DNA of 55,550 nucleotides from Bacteroidota bacterium (GCA_015222055.1 JADFUR010000010.1:1-55550); one strand, 5' to 3'. Positions 46,917 through 55,550 are shown, counted from the stretch's first letter. Notes: a model not told the origin generated them from the sequence alone. Program-made: numbers and translations.

Positions 46917-46997
46917 AAAAAACGATATGCAAATTATTAGATTTTTATAAAAATTTTCCAGACGAGTAATCTTGGGGTCACTTCATAAAGTTGTGGA

Positions 46998-47930
46998 TTA
47001 AGCGTAAATTTTAGCGAATCTGAATAAAATGAATGATATATCTGTCACACCTTTTTGTGAAGCACGAAAAGCTTTTATTTTAGCATTAAAAGATTCTGCT
47101 GAAATTTGTACTTTTTTTGTCAAAAAAGTTTAGTATCTCTGGATAATGACTATAAATAGTTGCCGATATTGTATTAAATGATTTAAATCTCGATACTGTA
47201 ATTTCATTAAACCATCTTGCCAGTTTTGTTTAAGCAACATTCTTTTACTTAGTTTGAGAAAATATTATTCTCAAACGATGCGTTAGATTTGTAAGCTTTT
47301 GTTATATTAGGATATTGTTCAGATAGGATTTGGGGTCTTTGTTTCTGTTTTTCTGTCCATTTTTCAATAGATTTAAATAATAAATATCGACTGCGTGCCA
47401 ATAATTGTTTTCGAGAATCTTCATTTGAAAATAGAATAGGTAAGTGCTTTGTACCATCTGTTCTCGCATTTTCTATAGCACCTATTTCTTCATTTATAGC
47501 ATCCCATCTATAAGCAATACGCATTTCTTGGAGTGCATCGTAAGCTAAATTTTGGATATGAAAACGATCAATAACGTTTGTTGCTTGTGGAAAACAATTG
47601 CTAATTATTTTATTAATTGAACCTGCCATGTCAAAAGCAACCTCTTTTACTTGTTTTTTTTTAGATATACATTCTAAAACTTCATTTATTTTTTCACTAC
47701 AGGTTCCTTCAACCATATCTCCAATTGCATCTTTCTTTCCCTTACAGGCTTTATTATTAAAATTGTATATAATTCTCCATTTAGCAAACTTGTTTCATCA
47801 ATACTTAAGTGATAACCAATATTTTCAGGGAGATCATCCATTCTTTAGCATGTTTTTTTTGCTTCCAATTTTTATTGTTGTTTAAATATTTTTTGTATTG
47901 TTGACCAAAATAATCACCATTAGCATGATG
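46998..47930 (-). pseudogene. ISL3-family DDE transposase, frameshifted
   Basis: Pieces in successive frames read: HANGDYFGQQYKKYLNNN..KHAKEW; then, shifted, DDLPENIGYHLSIDETSLLNGE; then, shifted, the longest intact piece 47249-47842, including KKDAIGDMVEGTCSEK, VAFDMAGSINKIISNCFP, VIDRFHIQNLAYDALQEMR. After a stop at 47249 the C-terminus resumes in other frames, ending ISAESFNAKIKAFRASQKG and FRFAKIYA at 46998. The DET (first Asp), FDM (second Asp) and AESFNAKIK (Glu) blocks are the ISL3 catalytic triad. At least four frame changes separate the pieces, so it is dead. Confidence 0.8.
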
Positions 47931-47931
47931 A

Positions 47932-48289
47932 TTATTTGAGAAATCCTTTTAAAAAATCAGCAAATTTTTTTGTGTAACTTGTTCCGTTTGCTGTTAAATC
48001 TCAATTGGTAGTATATACTTTTCCTGTTGTTTTATTTATCCACTTACGTCTCGTACTCTTAGGCAAACAGCTTTATCCCTTATAGGAATTTTTTTATTCG
48101 TACTGGCTCATCAAAATTTTTAGATACTAATTGCTTTTTTTTATGTTCTGTCGGTTTTCTTCGCTTTTCATCCAAATGTAGTAACAAAACATTTTCTGTG
48201 GTTCTTTCTATTTCTACCAAATCAAAATATTCAAGCATTTTTTGTAAAAAGCATTTTAAATTTTCCCGAATTTTAAAGTGATCCTTCAT
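47932..48289 (-). pseudogene. ISAon1-type transposase N-region protein, broken
   Basis: The intact start is 69 residues (48080-48289), MKDHFKIRENLKCFLQKMLE to EPVRIKKFL. A frameshift then leads to PIRDKAVCLRVRDVSG, another to WINKTTGKVYTTN, a TGA where Trp would be expected, then DLTANGTSYTKKFADFLKGF and a TAA at 47932-47934. ISAon1-like elements encode this small zinc-/HTH-like N-part separately from the transposase. This copy is disrupted by two frameshifts and one nonsense codon. Confidence 0.65.
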
Positions 48290-48436
48290 TTGTTAATATT
48301 CAATTCTTTATCATAAATTGTTGAATGTAGCCATTATTTGTCTTTGCTAGCGTGTCCACTAAAAGTTTTTTTTGGTAACAGTTTATCCTGATACTTCCTG
48401 AGATCTTTTTTTATATTCGTGATTTTTGTTGAGAGC

Positions 48437-49579
48437 TTATTTATTATGAATGATTCTATTAAAAACAGGTTGTGCATACATATTAATTAATAAATCAATA
48501 TTGAATTTTTTTTCTTTAGGAATATTGTCAATTTGCTTGTTGAGATAATCTAAAAAAGCTTCTTTTTCTTCTTGCGAATACCAGTCTTGATATTCGGACG
48601 TTTCGTTTAGTAAGTCGTAGGCAATATAATTAGCAGGCCAAAGTTCATAGTTTGTGTGAATTTCTTTATCAATAAGAGAAGTTAGGACTTTTATTTGATT
48701 GTTTTTGTTTTTTATAGTGTTTAACACTTCTAATTTCTCAGCCATAGGTTTTCCAATAGAAAAATGAACACGCCCTTTATATCCTGAGATATCAAGATTC
48801 ATGCTTTTTAAATCGTCTTCAGGCTTTTTTTTGTAGTTGGGATTGTTTTTTTTTGCAATTCTTTCTGTAATTTTTAATGCGTCGCAAGGGTCATATTCAT
48901 AAGAAATTGCTAAAGGGACGATGTTTAAAAAATCAAAGTTTTCAAAAGGTGTTTTGTCGCCACTCATATTAAGCATTTTCAGTAAGCTTGTTTGTGTTTT
49001 GTCGTCACCGTCTTTAGTTCTTCCTTCGCGTTGAGCAATCCATATTGAATTTTTATTTTCGGTAATTGTTTTTCTAATATAGGCAGACAATTGGTTAGAA
49101 GCTTCAAGCATTTTTTTAACAGGAACATTCCTTTTAACAATAAAGCTCTTGTCAAGTTTTACGACATTCCTTATCCAAGGGTAAATTAATAAATTATCGC
49201 CAATGGCAATTTCAACCGTTTTAAAACGATGTTTTACTAACAAGTGGTTTAGTAAAAGAGAATCGAGAATAATGTTGCGGTGATTTGACATAAATAAATA
49301 ATTCTTATTTTTTTTAATGTTTTCAATTCCGCTACAGGTAACTCTTTTGGTGGTTTTGTCGATTATCCCTGAAATTACCGGAGTAACAACTCGTTTGTGA
49401 ATACCAATTATTGAATGAATATTTTTAAATTTCCGCTTAATTACTCTTTCCGTTAAGTCGGGGAACAGTAAACGTGAAAATTCAATAAACTGAGGTTCTT
49501 CTAATAGTTGTTTTATGGCACGATTTATTTCACTATCGTTATATGGTCTAATATCGTCAAAATTTATTTCGCTTGTCAT
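48437..49579 (-). CDS. Glycerol-3-phosphate/1-acylglycerol-3-phosphate acyltransferase family protein
   Basis: A 380-residue membrane-associated acyltransferase. The catalytic His and Asp are in MSNHRNIILDS (H100, D106), here five residues apart, where the textbook motif is HX4D. The phosphate-binding block is REGRTKDGD (184-192), and VPLAISYEYDPCD (about 220-232) completes the set. It probably acylates glycerol phosphate, lysophosphatidate or a related acceptor; large PlsC-like proteins of this type are common in Bacteroidota. It has a -7 element just upstream (49599-49606). It is a single gene flanked by the dead insertion sequence. Confidence 0.8.
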   Translation of the reverse strand: MTSEINFDDIRPYNDSEINRAIKQLLEEPQFIEFSRLLFPDLTERVIKRKFKNIHSIIGIHKRVVTPVISGIIDKTTKRVTCSGIENIKKNKNYLFMSNHRNIILDSLLLNHLLVKHRFKTVEIAIGDNLLIYPWIRNVVKLDKSFIVKRNVPVKKMLEASNQLSAYIRKTITENKNSIWIAQREGRTKDGDDKTQTSLLKMLNMSGDKTPFENFDFLNIVPLAISYEYDPCDALKITERIAKKNNPNYKKKPEDDLKSMNLDISGYKGRVHFSIGKPMAEKLEVLNTIKNKNNQIKVLTSLIDKEIHTNYELWPANYIAYDLLNETSEYQDWYSQEEKEAFLDYLNKQIDNIPKEKKFNIDLLINMYAQPVFNRIIHNK

Positions 49580-49598
49580 TTTTGTTATTTTTAATATG

Positions 49599-49606
49599 CA
49601 AAGTTA
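49599..49606 (-). promoter_or_regulatory. -7 promoter element of the acyltransferase gene
   Basis: The minus strand reads TAACTTTG, matching TAnnTTTG, 20 bases upstream of the start at 49579, in the gap after the preceding gene's stop. Confidence 0.45.
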
Positions 49607-49610
49607 AGAA

Positions 49611-51812
49611 TTATTTTTTTATGCCATGCTTCCATTTTGTTTTATTAATAATCCCTCCTGTTTTATTAAAGAATTCCCACTTGCCATTTTTTTTACCATT
49701 TTTATATTTACCTTTCATTTTTAAAACACCATTTTTATAAAAATAAGTTGCATCTCCGTTAAATTTCCCTTTTTCAATACTTATTATTGCTTTTCTTTTT
49801 CCAGTTGCATAAAATTCACGATAAATATTAATTATCGCCCCTTTTTTAAATTCAATTTCTGATTTAATTGTTTGTTCACTTGTGTTGTAATAAAATGTTG
49901 CAAATCCATCAACCTTACCATTGCTGTAATTTACAGAGTTCTTTATGTTTCCATTATAATAGAATGAACGGCATAAACCAACAATTTTTCCATCACTGAT
50001 TGTCCCTTCATATTTTGGGTTTTCATTTTCGTTATTTATTACAAATGCACCATCTTTTTGTAAATATTTGGGGTCTAAAATTATTTTAAATTTTAGAGAA
50101 TCATATTCGGAGAAAAAAAGTTCGTCTTTTGTAGAAACTTCTATATCCTCAAGTTTTTTATCTTCAACTGCGTTTTTGTCATAGTTCGCAATTAATACTG
50201 ATTTAAGAATATTGTTGTTTGAAATCAATTGAAAGCCAATATTAGTAAAGCTTATTATTATTGACTTGTTTTTTTTGATTTTATTTTTTGTTGTGTTATT
50301 GCTGTATTTAAATATTTGTGAGTATAGTTGAGGCGTTTGAATAAAAAAATTAAGGTTTGATTTTGTGTTAAAATCTTCAATAAAATTAGTAAAAGAAATT
50401 TTGTTTTCAAGAGTATTGCCAAGCATGAATTCGTCAATCATGTCAATTAAACAAGATTTTGAATTGCTAAAAACAACAAAATTGTCAATTGTTGTGAAAT
50501 ATGGTTTTTGAATTACCCCAAAAAGTTTGCCAAACAAGAGTTTAAAAAATCCTTTAATGTTGAGGAAATTAATTTCATAACCTTTATATATTTCAATTTC
50601 AAATTTTAAAGGAGAGTGTTTTGAAATTTGTTTTGTAATATGGTTTAATTTTTTGTTTGCTTTATCAATGTCGTTTGTGTGGAAAATTATTGTCGCGTCA
50701 TTTTTATTTGTTGTTGAATTAGGTTCTGGCTTTACAAAAGATATCTCTTTTCCTATCCAGCTAAAAAAATCATCTTGAATATTAATTTTGAATAATTTTT
50801 CGATTTTTTTTAGCTGTTTGTTATATTGATTAAATTTTTTAGAATCAAGAGTGTTGAATTGTTTAGAAAATTCAGCATAAAAATCTTCAAAATTATTAAA
50901 ACAAAGAGGGATATACATTACCGATTTGTTGGGTATTATTTTAGAAGCTCTCATTTTTGCAGGTTCTACCTTCGACAGAGTTTTAAAATATGACATAACA
51001 GTGTCGTTAATATTAGTATAACCTTCAAGCCTAATGTGATTGTTTTTAATGTTTGCATTAAAAACAGAAAACATTAATGACTGACTTGTTGAATTAATAA
51101 ATTGATTTTCATCTTGCGAAAAGGTATTTGCAAACCTTGTAAGTTGAGAATAATTGAAATAAAATTTTATTAGGTTTTGATTGCTTAGCTGCTGAGATAC
51201 ATCTTGAAACTTAATGTTATTTTTCCAATAATTGTCATTTCTTTGTAATAAAGCATCCTCTATTAAGACTCCTTTTTTAGTAAAGACAACTAAATTGTCA
51301 ATAACTGCAAAATAGGTTTTGTCACTTGTTTTATTATCAATTAATTCGAAAAATTCACAGGCTTTAAAATGGCGTTTGTTTACAGTGTAATTAAATGCTT
51401 TTAAGGCATTTGCCATAATTGATAATTTTGATACTTCTGGCATGTCAATAACATAAATAAAATCATAATCTACACCCGAAGTCATGTGAGCTGATATTAA
51501 AAAGGGTCTGTTGCTTAGTAATAAATTGGAGGCGAAATTTCTTTTTAGAAGAGAATCAATACTCAGAATATTTTCATTAATTTCATTAAAACTATTGTTT
51601 GACAGCAAAGCTTCGTAGATATTCGTTTTATTAAACTCATTCCATGCCTGTGAAAGGTTCTTTGTTTCAATAATATATATTGCATCGGAAGGAACAAGGC
51701 TTATTGCTTCGCGAGTTTTAGTTTTGCTAAAATGTATGTATGCTATGTAAGCACCAATGCTTAGAATTATAGTTATAAATATTATCAGAAAGTGTTTGAA
51801 AAATTTTTTCAT
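49611..51812 (-). CDS. Membrane-anchored protein with C-terminal YwqK/MORN-like repeats
   Basis: A 733-residue protein with an N-terminal TM anchor (about residues 8-28) and a long extracytoplasmic region of DUF3352-like character (PSDAIYIIETKNLSQAWNEF, later DFFSWIGKEISFV and FVVFSNSKSCLIDMIDEF). From about residue 600 to the end come five to six ~22-residue repeats of the type FYYNGNIKNSVNYSNGKVDG, YREFYATGKRKAIISIEKGK and YKNGVLKMKGKYKNGKKNG, which match the MORN-variant repeats of YwqK-like proteins. The function is unknown. It has its own -7 element (51848-51855). The joining of these two parts in one protein is unusual. Confidence 0.65.
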   Translation of the reverse strand: MKKFFKHFLIIFITIILSIGAYIAYIHFSKTKTREAISLVPSDAIYIIETKNLSQAWNEFNKTNIYEALLSNNSFNEINENILSIDSLLKRNFASNLLLSNRPFLISAHMTSGVDYDFIYVIDMPEVSKLSIMANALKAFNYTVNKRHFKACEFFELIDNKTSDKTYFAVIDNLVVFTKKGVLIEDALLQRNDNYWKNNIKFQDVSQQLSNQNLIKFYFNYSQLTRFANTFSQDENQFINSTSQSLMFSVFNANIKNNHIRLEGYTNINDTVMSYFKTLSKVEPAKMRASKIIPNKSVMYIPLCFNNFEDFYAEFSKQFNTLDSKKFNQYNKQLKKIEKLFKINIQDDFFSWIGKEISFVKPEPNSTTNKNDATIIFHTNDIDKANKKLNHITKQISKHSPLKFEIEIYKGYEINFLNIKGFFKLLFGKLFGVIQKPYFTTIDNFVVFSNSKSCLIDMIDEFMLGNTLENKISFTNFIEDFNTKSNLNFFIQTPQLYSQIFKYSNNTTKNKIKKNKSIIISFTNIGFQLISNNNILKSVLIANYDKNAVEDKKLEDIEVSTKDELFFSEYDSLKFKIILDPKYLQKDGAFVINNENENPKYEGTISDGKIVGLCRSFYYNGNIKNSVNYSNGKVDGFATFYYNTSEQTIKSEIEFKKGAIINIYREFYATGKRKAIISIEKGKFNGDATYFYKNGVLKMKGKYKNGKKNGKWEFFNKTGGIINKTKWKHGIKK

Positions 51813-51847
51813 TTTTTTTTGGATTAGCTAAATTGAAACTTTTATAT

Positions 51848-51855
51848 CAAATGTA
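51848..51855 (-). promoter_or_regulatory. -7 promoter element of the repeat-protein gene
   Basis: The minus strand reads TACATTTG, matching TAnnTTTG, 36 bases upstream of the start at 51812. Confidence 0.45.
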
Positions 51856-51924
51856 ATTTGATTAATTTTGGGAATAATAAAAGATAAAATTAATAACTTT
51901 ATTTAGAAAACAAAACTTTAATTT

Positions 51925-52497
51925 ATGATTAAAAAACTTCAATGGAAACCGGGTACAATGATTTATCCTTTGCCTGCAGTTATGGTGAGCTGTGGTTCAG
52001 ATATTAGCGAATATAATATTCTTACAGTATCGTGGACAGGTACTATCTGTACAAATCCCGCTATGTGTTATATCTCTATACGACCTGAAAGACATTCGTA
52101 TGAAATAATTAAAAAGAATAAAGAATTTGTGATAAATCTAACAACCAAAAAATTAGTTTATGCAACAGATTGGTGCGGTGTGAAGTCGGGCAGGGAACAT
52201 GATAAATTTAAAGAACTGAAATTAACTGCCGGAAAAGCACAGCTAGTAAAAGCTCCAATTATTGTTGAATCTCCCGTAAATATTGAATGTAAAGTTAAAG
52301 ACATTATTCCGCTTGGTTCACATCATATGTTTATCTCCGAAGTTGTTAATGTTAGTGCCGACGAGAAATATATTAATCCTAAAACAGGAGAGTTTAAATT
52401 TTTTGAAGCCGAACCAATTGCTTACTCTCATGGTTTTTATTATGAACTTGGAAAAATGATTGGACGCTTTGGTTTTTCAGTTAAAAAGAAGAAATAA
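51925..52497 (+). CDS. Flavin reductase family protein (FMN-binding split barrel)
   Basis: A 190-residue protein of the FMN-binding flavin reductase-like fold. The N-terminal barrel contains YPLPAVMVSCGSDISEYNILTVSWTGTICTNPAMCYISIRPERHSYEII, in which the TVSWTGTICTNPAMCYISIRP block is the flavin-binding core. FVINLTTKKLVYATDWCGVKSGREHDKF follows. Such proteins bind FMN and may act as flavin reductases or electron-transfer proteins with rubredoxin-like partners in anaerobes. Substrate unknown. It is a single gene, divergent from the repeat protein. Confidence 0.85.
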   Translation: MIKKLQWKPGTMIYPLPAVMVSCGSDISEYNILTVSWTGTICTNPAMCYISIRPERHSYEIIKKNKEFVINLTTKKLVYATDWCGVKSGREHDKFKELKLTAGKAQLVKAPIIVESPVNIECKVKDIIPLGSHHMFISEVVNVSADEKYINPKTGEFKFFEAEPIAYSHGFYYELGKMIGRFGFSVKKKK

Positions 52498-52550
52498 TCG
52501 CAAGCACTAAAATATTTTTTAAAGAAGAAATGTTTTTTTGAATTTTATAA

Positions 52551-52585
52551 AAATGCTAAACTGTTATTATAACTGTTTAGCATTT
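52551..52585. terminator. Bidirectional terminator
   Basis: An 11-bp perfect stem, AAATGCTAAAC (52551-52561) with GTTTAGCATTT (52575-52585), closes a 13-base loop; T-runs flank it on both strands. It lies between the convergent flavin reductase-like gene and the Gate-domain gene. Confidence 0.8.
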
Positions 52586-52614
52586 TTTTATATAAATTAT
52601 TGTTAAAATAATAT

Positions 52615-53784
52615 TTAAAATATAAAAACAGCTAATAAATAAAGATAGTGAGCAGATATTCCGGCCATAAGTCCTCCAATTGTATGTGATAGTAAAGCTT
52701 TTGAAGTAAGTTCGCGGTATCCTAATGTGTCTAACATAGCAGTGTGAGTGCTTAAATATCCACTCCAGCACATTCCCATAGCAGTAAAAACAGCAATAGC
52801 GTTACCGTTTATTATACCTTCGGCAACGAAAGCTTTTACTAATGAAAGTGCGGCACCTACAGCACCAAGAGAAGTAATTGGGAAGGCAATTAACTCAGGA
52901 TTTTCGAATCCGAATAAAGCATAAAATAACCAATCGGCATAACCAGCCAGTTTTGGTAAAATAGGCACCCCTTCGTAAGCTAAACCTTGGTAACCAATAG
53001 TTGCGTCTTTTGGTCCAAAAGTAACAATCATAATAATTGAACTAATGATTAAAACACCCGGAATGATTGCAAGACCTAGGCTAACTCCTGATTTTCCTCC
53101 GTCTAAAATTGCATTAAGAAACCTCAAAAAGACTCCACCTTCGCTTTTATAAGATACATGTTCGTCGGTAACATTATCTTTAGGAGGAGCTTTTTTCACG
53201 GGAATTTTATTTTTTATCATTAATTGCATTAGCCTTGTTGACACAATTGCCCCAATAATTGAACCTGCAAAGCCAATCATTGCCGGTTTGAAATAACCAA
53301 GACCCGACATAAATGCTAAAACAATTAAGCCCATTCCAAAAGCGGTTCCAAAGTTTGTTAATGAAATAAGTTCGTGTTTCTTGAAATATTTGCTAAAACT
53401 CTTGTCGTTTGCAAGACTAATAATTGCGGGATTGTCTGAGAAGAAAGTCATTAGTCCAGCTAAAGCCGCCACTCCCGGCAAATTAAATATAGGTCGCATA
53501 AGAGGAGACAATCCAGCTTCAAGCAAACGCACAACACCAAATTCAATCATTAATTTTCCTAAAGCACCAGATATAACAGTAATTCCCATAATAAAGAAAA
53601 CTGTGTTCAGCAATAAGTCCCACGAAGTGTTCATTATGGTGTTTAGCATATTTGCAACACCCATTTTATTGCCTAAATATCCAAAAAATAGAAAAAATAA
53701 GATTAAAAATATATAAGCCTCATGACGACGATTTTTTAAAAAATCAGTGTCTTTTATATTCTTAAAATGGTACATTTTAAACAT
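52615..53784 (-). CDS. Nucleoside-recognition (Gate) domain membrane protein
   Basis: A 389-residue polytopic protein with about 9 TM helices. Two Gate-type halves are visible: SWDLLLNTVFFIMGITVISGALGKLMIEFGVVRLLE with the following PGVAALAGLMTFFSDNPAIISL, and VSLGLAIIPGVLIISSIIMIVTFG with the following LGAVGAALSLVKAF. It resembles SpmA/SpmB-YjiH type proteins, whose role is not settled; transport of a nucleoside or small ligand is a guess. It starts at 53784, or at the Met at 53775. It is 14 bases after the AhpD-like gene in the miaB operon. Confidence 0.8.
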   Translation of the reverse strand: MFKMYHFKNIKDTDFLKNRRHEAYIFLILFFLFFGYLGNKMGVANMLNTIMNTSWDLLLNTVFFIMGITVISGALGKLMIEFGVVRLLEAGLSPLMRPIFNLPGVAALAGLMTFFSDNPAIISLANDKSFSKYFKKHELISLTNFGTAFGMGLIVLAFMSGLGYFKPAMIGFAGSIIGAIVSTRLMQLMIKNKIPVKKAPPKDNVTDEHVSYKSEGGVFLRFLNAILDGGKSGVSLGLAIIPGVLIISSIIMIVTFGPKDATIGYQGLAYEGVPILPKLAGYADWLFYALFGFENPELIAFPITSLGAVGAALSLVKAFVAEGIINGNAIAVFTAMGMCWSGYLSTHTAMLDTLGYRELTSKALLSHTIGGLMAGISAHYLYLLAVFIF

Positions 53785-53798
53785 TTTATTGAAATTTA

Positions 53799-54143
53799 TT
53801 ATTTTTCGTTAAGCTCACCCCAATATTCTACAGCTCTTCTAAGATGAGGTATTACAATCGTTCCTCCTACAATATTTGCAACTGAAAAAATTTCAAACAA
53901 CTCTTCTTCTGTTACGTTTTTTTCAAAGCATTTCTCAAGGTGATATTTAATGCAATCGTCACAGCGTAAAACCATGGAACTTGCTAATCCAATCATTTCT
54001 TTTGTTTTTGACGATAAGGCACCATCCATATAAGTATTAGTGTCGAGATTAAATAAACGTTTTATTACTTTATTATTCTTCGATAATATTTTTTCGTTCA
54101 TCTTAGCTCTGTAATCGCGATAATCATCAATTTTTTTATTCAT
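53799..54143 (-). CDS. Carboxymuconolactone decarboxylase (AhpD-like) family protein
   Basis: A 114-residue protein. The redox motif is CDDC (C61, C64) with H68 in MVLRCDDCIKYHLEKCFE, the CxxCxxxH pattern of AhpD-type peroxidases/reductases. The N-terminal helix and the EEELFEIFSVANIVGGTIVIPHLRRAVE region match the family's all-helical fold. It could be a small disulfide reductase or peroxidase partner. It is 13 bases after miaB and 14 before the Gate gene, so it is in that operon. Confidence 0.88.
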   Translation of the reverse strand: MNKKIDDYRDYRAKMNEKILSKNNKVIKRLFNLDTNTYMDGALSSKTKEMIGLASSMVLRCDDCIKYHLEKCFEKNVTEEELFEIFSVANIVGGTIVIPHLRRAVEYWGELNEK

Positions 54144-54156
54144 TTTATTATGTTAT

Positions 54157-55485
54157 TTATTTAACGACTTCTCCAATTAATGTGGCGGATGTGTATCGGT
54201 TAATTTTTACATTAACGTAATCGCCGACTTTGTAATTTTCTTTAGGGAAAACTACAACCTTATATTGTTGTGTTCTTCCATATAATTCTTTATCAGATTT
54301 TTTTGAAACACCCTCAACCAAGACTTCAAAAATTTTGTCAATATCTTTTTTGTTGCTTTCTTCCGATGATTTTAATTTTGTCTTAATAACTTCTTCTAAT
54401 CGTTTAAGTTTTGTTTCTTCTGGTACATCATCTTCTAATTTATTAGCAGCATATGTTCCAGGGCGTTCAGAATATTTGTACATATATGCAAAATCAAATT
54501 TCGCCCATTTCATTAGTTCTAAAGTTTCCTTATGATCCTCTTCTGTTTCTGAACAAAAACCTGTAAAAACATCTGTCGAAATACCACAGTCAGGAATATA
54601 TTTTCTTATAGTTTCTATTCTATCCCTATACCATTCTGAAGTGTATTTTCTGTTCATTAGTTTTAGAATTCTACTGCTTCCCGATTGAACAGGTAAGTGA
54701 ATGTAATTACAAATGTTTTTATATTTTGCAATTGTTTTTATTGTCTCATCTGTCATATCTTTTGGATGAGAAGTGGAGAAACGAATTCTTAAGTTGGGGA
54801 ATTTTATCGCAACTAATTCAAGCAGATTGGGAAAATTTATTTGCTCTGTTTCGTTTTTCCATAAATAGGAATTCACGTTTTGTCCTAAAAGAGTTATTTC
54901 CTTAAATCCCTTGTTTTCTAAATCGGTAATCTCAAAAATAATATCTTCAGAATTTCGGCTTCTTTCTCTTCCTCGAGTGTAAGGCACTATACAATATGTG
55001 CAAAAATTATTACATCCTCTGGTTATTGAAACAAAGCCCGAGATGCTATTGCTGTCTAATCTGGTAGGGCAAATCCCGTCATAGGTTTCTGTTTCAGATA
55101 ATTCAATATTTGTTGCTTGTTGTTTGTTTTTTGCAATATTGATTAACTGTGGAATATCGCGATAAGCATCAGGACCAGCTACTAAATTAACAATATTGTT
55201 TTTATAAAAGCCTTCGCCTACTCGCTCAGCCATACATCCAATTACGCCAATAATCAATTTTTTATTTTTCTTTTTTAGTTGATTAAAAACGTTTAGTCTA
55301 CCCCAAATACGCTGCTCTGCATTATCTCTAATTGAGCAAGTATTTATAAAAATAACATCGGCATCATTAATGTTTTTTGTAATTGAATAATTGTTTTCTT
55401 CCATGATGGCTGCAATAACCTCGCTGTCAGCTACATTCATTTGGCAACCATAGGTTTCAATATATAAATTATTTTTCATCAACAT
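54157..55485 (-). CDS. miaB: tRNA-2-methylthio-N6-dimethylallyladenosine synthase MiaB
   Basis: A 442-residue methylthiotransferase. The N-terminal UPF0004 domain holds C14, C50 and C84 for the auxiliary 4Fe-4S cluster. The radical-SAM CxxxCxxC motif is RGCNNFCTYC (C158, C162, C165). A C-terminal TRAM domain (about 375-440, VLVEGVSKKSDKELYGRTQQYKVVVF) binds tRNA. It modifies A37 of tRNAs reading UNN codons. The start may be 55485 or the Met two codons later. A -7 element lies at 55539-55546. It leads the operon with the AhpD-like and Gate genes. Confidence 0.95.
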   Translation of the reverse strand: MLMKNNLYIETYGCQMNVADSEVIAAIMEENNYSITKNINDADVIFINTCSIRDNAEQRIWGRLNVFNQLKKKNKKLIIGVIGCMAERVGEGFYKNNIVNLVAGPDAYRDIPQLINIAKNKQQATNIELSETETYDGICPTRLDSNSISGFVSITRGCNNFCTYCIVPYTRGRERSRNSEDIIFEITDLENKGFKEITLLGQNVNSYLWKNETEQINFPNLLELVAIKFPNLRIRFSTSHPKDMTDETIKTIAKYKNICNYIHLPVQSGSSRILKLMNRKYTSEWYRDRIETIRKYIPDCGISTDVFTGFCSETEEDHKETLELMKWAKFDFAYMYKYSERPGTYAANKLEDDVPEETKLKRLEEVIKTKLKSSEESNKKDIDKIFEVLVEGVSKKSDKELYGRTQQYKVVVFPKENYKVGDYVNVKINRYTSATLIGEVVK

Positions 55486-55538
55486 TTTTTTGTAATTGAT
55501 TGATTTATAATTATAATATTCTATAAAAAAGAATGAGG

Positions 55539-55546
55539 CAAATTTA
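55539..55546 (-). promoter_or_regulatory. -7 promoter element of the miaB operon
   Basis: The minus strand reads TAAATTTG, matching TAnnTTTG, 54 bases upstream of miaB and near the window edge, so the -33 region is only partly visible. Confidence 0.4.
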
Positions 55547-55550
55547 ATAT

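Larger units (their letters stand above)
46998..48289 (-). mobile_element. Decayed ISL3-family (ISAon1-like) insertion sequence
   Basis: Two degenerate genes lie head to tail on the minus strand: an N-region protein (about 47932-48289) and a DDE transposase (about 46998-47930). Both are broken by frameshifts and stops, so the element cannot move by itself. Outer ends are unclear. A weak candidate pair is 46958-46981 and 48352-48375 (GTGaCC../GTGtCC.. to ..TGG, about half of 24 positions alike), and no target duplication was seen. Confidence 0.8.

Noticed and set aside
1-55550. CRISPR array, tRNA, rRNA, prophage
   Set aside because: No regularly spaced repeats, no tRNA T-loop in any spacer, no rRNA-like GC-rich block and no phage structural genes were seen.

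Overview
The window looks like chromosome from a low-GC member of the Bacteroidota, probably near the Bacteroidales/Marinilabiliales or another marine or anaerobic lineage. The evidence is a SusC/SusD pair, a PG0541-type efflux operon, an IF-2 with a long Lys/Glu-rich N-terminus, the order rsfS-ftsH-DUF2007-cdsA-psd, an almost complete lack of Shine-Dalgarno sequences, and many TAnnTTTG (-7) promoter elements. The organism is not named here. Nearly everything is ordinary chromosome; I see no CRISPR array, tRNA, rRNA, prophage or defence island.

Layout. 1-584: the 3' end of a membrane-anchored protein and a hairpin-rich spacer. 585-1286: an outer-membrane barrel protein. 1537-8272 (minus): a tetR-tolC-MFP-RND-PG0541 efflux operon with a consensus promoter, a candidate TetR operator and a terminator. 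8609-17735 (plus): a maltose/maltodextrin locus, susC-susD, then an MFS transporter, beta-phosphoglucomutase and a GH65 maltose phosphorylase. 17805-25341: trxA, dnaE, rpsP-rimM, a FlaA1/CapD-type nucleotide-sugar enzyme and a 56-residue ferredoxin too short for a usual ORF cutoff. 25431-29552 (minus): rsfS-ftsH-DUF2007-cdsA-psd. 29795-36950: a porin-like barrel, birA, a YfhO-type membrane protein, a polysaccharide flippase and ispD. 37074-41809 (minus): rimP-nusA-infB with a strong palindrome in its leader.

42062-48300 is the accessory part. It holds two overlapping small genes, each broken by one in-frame TAA; a possible gene 3' end broken by TGA; an apparently intact GT-C-like membrane protein plus GT2 glycosyltransferase pair; and a heavily frameshifted ISL3-family (ISAon1-like) transposon relic. 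48437-55485 returns to normal genes: an acyltransferase, a large anchored protein with YwqK/MORN-like repeats, a flavin reductase-like protein, and miaB followed by an AhpD-like protein and a nucleoside-recognition (Gate) membrane protein.

How genes work together. Maltose or maltodextrin would cross the outer membrane through SusCD and the inner membrane through the MFS carrier. It would then be split by phosphorolysis to glucose plus beta-glucose 1-phosphate, which the mutase converts to glucose 6-phosphate. CdsA and Psd sit with the membrane protease FtsH, joining phospholipid synthesis to membrane protein turnover. The strongest unusual signals are the nonsense-broken gene pair, the decayed transposon, the nusA-operon leader palindrome and the TetR operator candidate. 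I found no convincing wholly new system.
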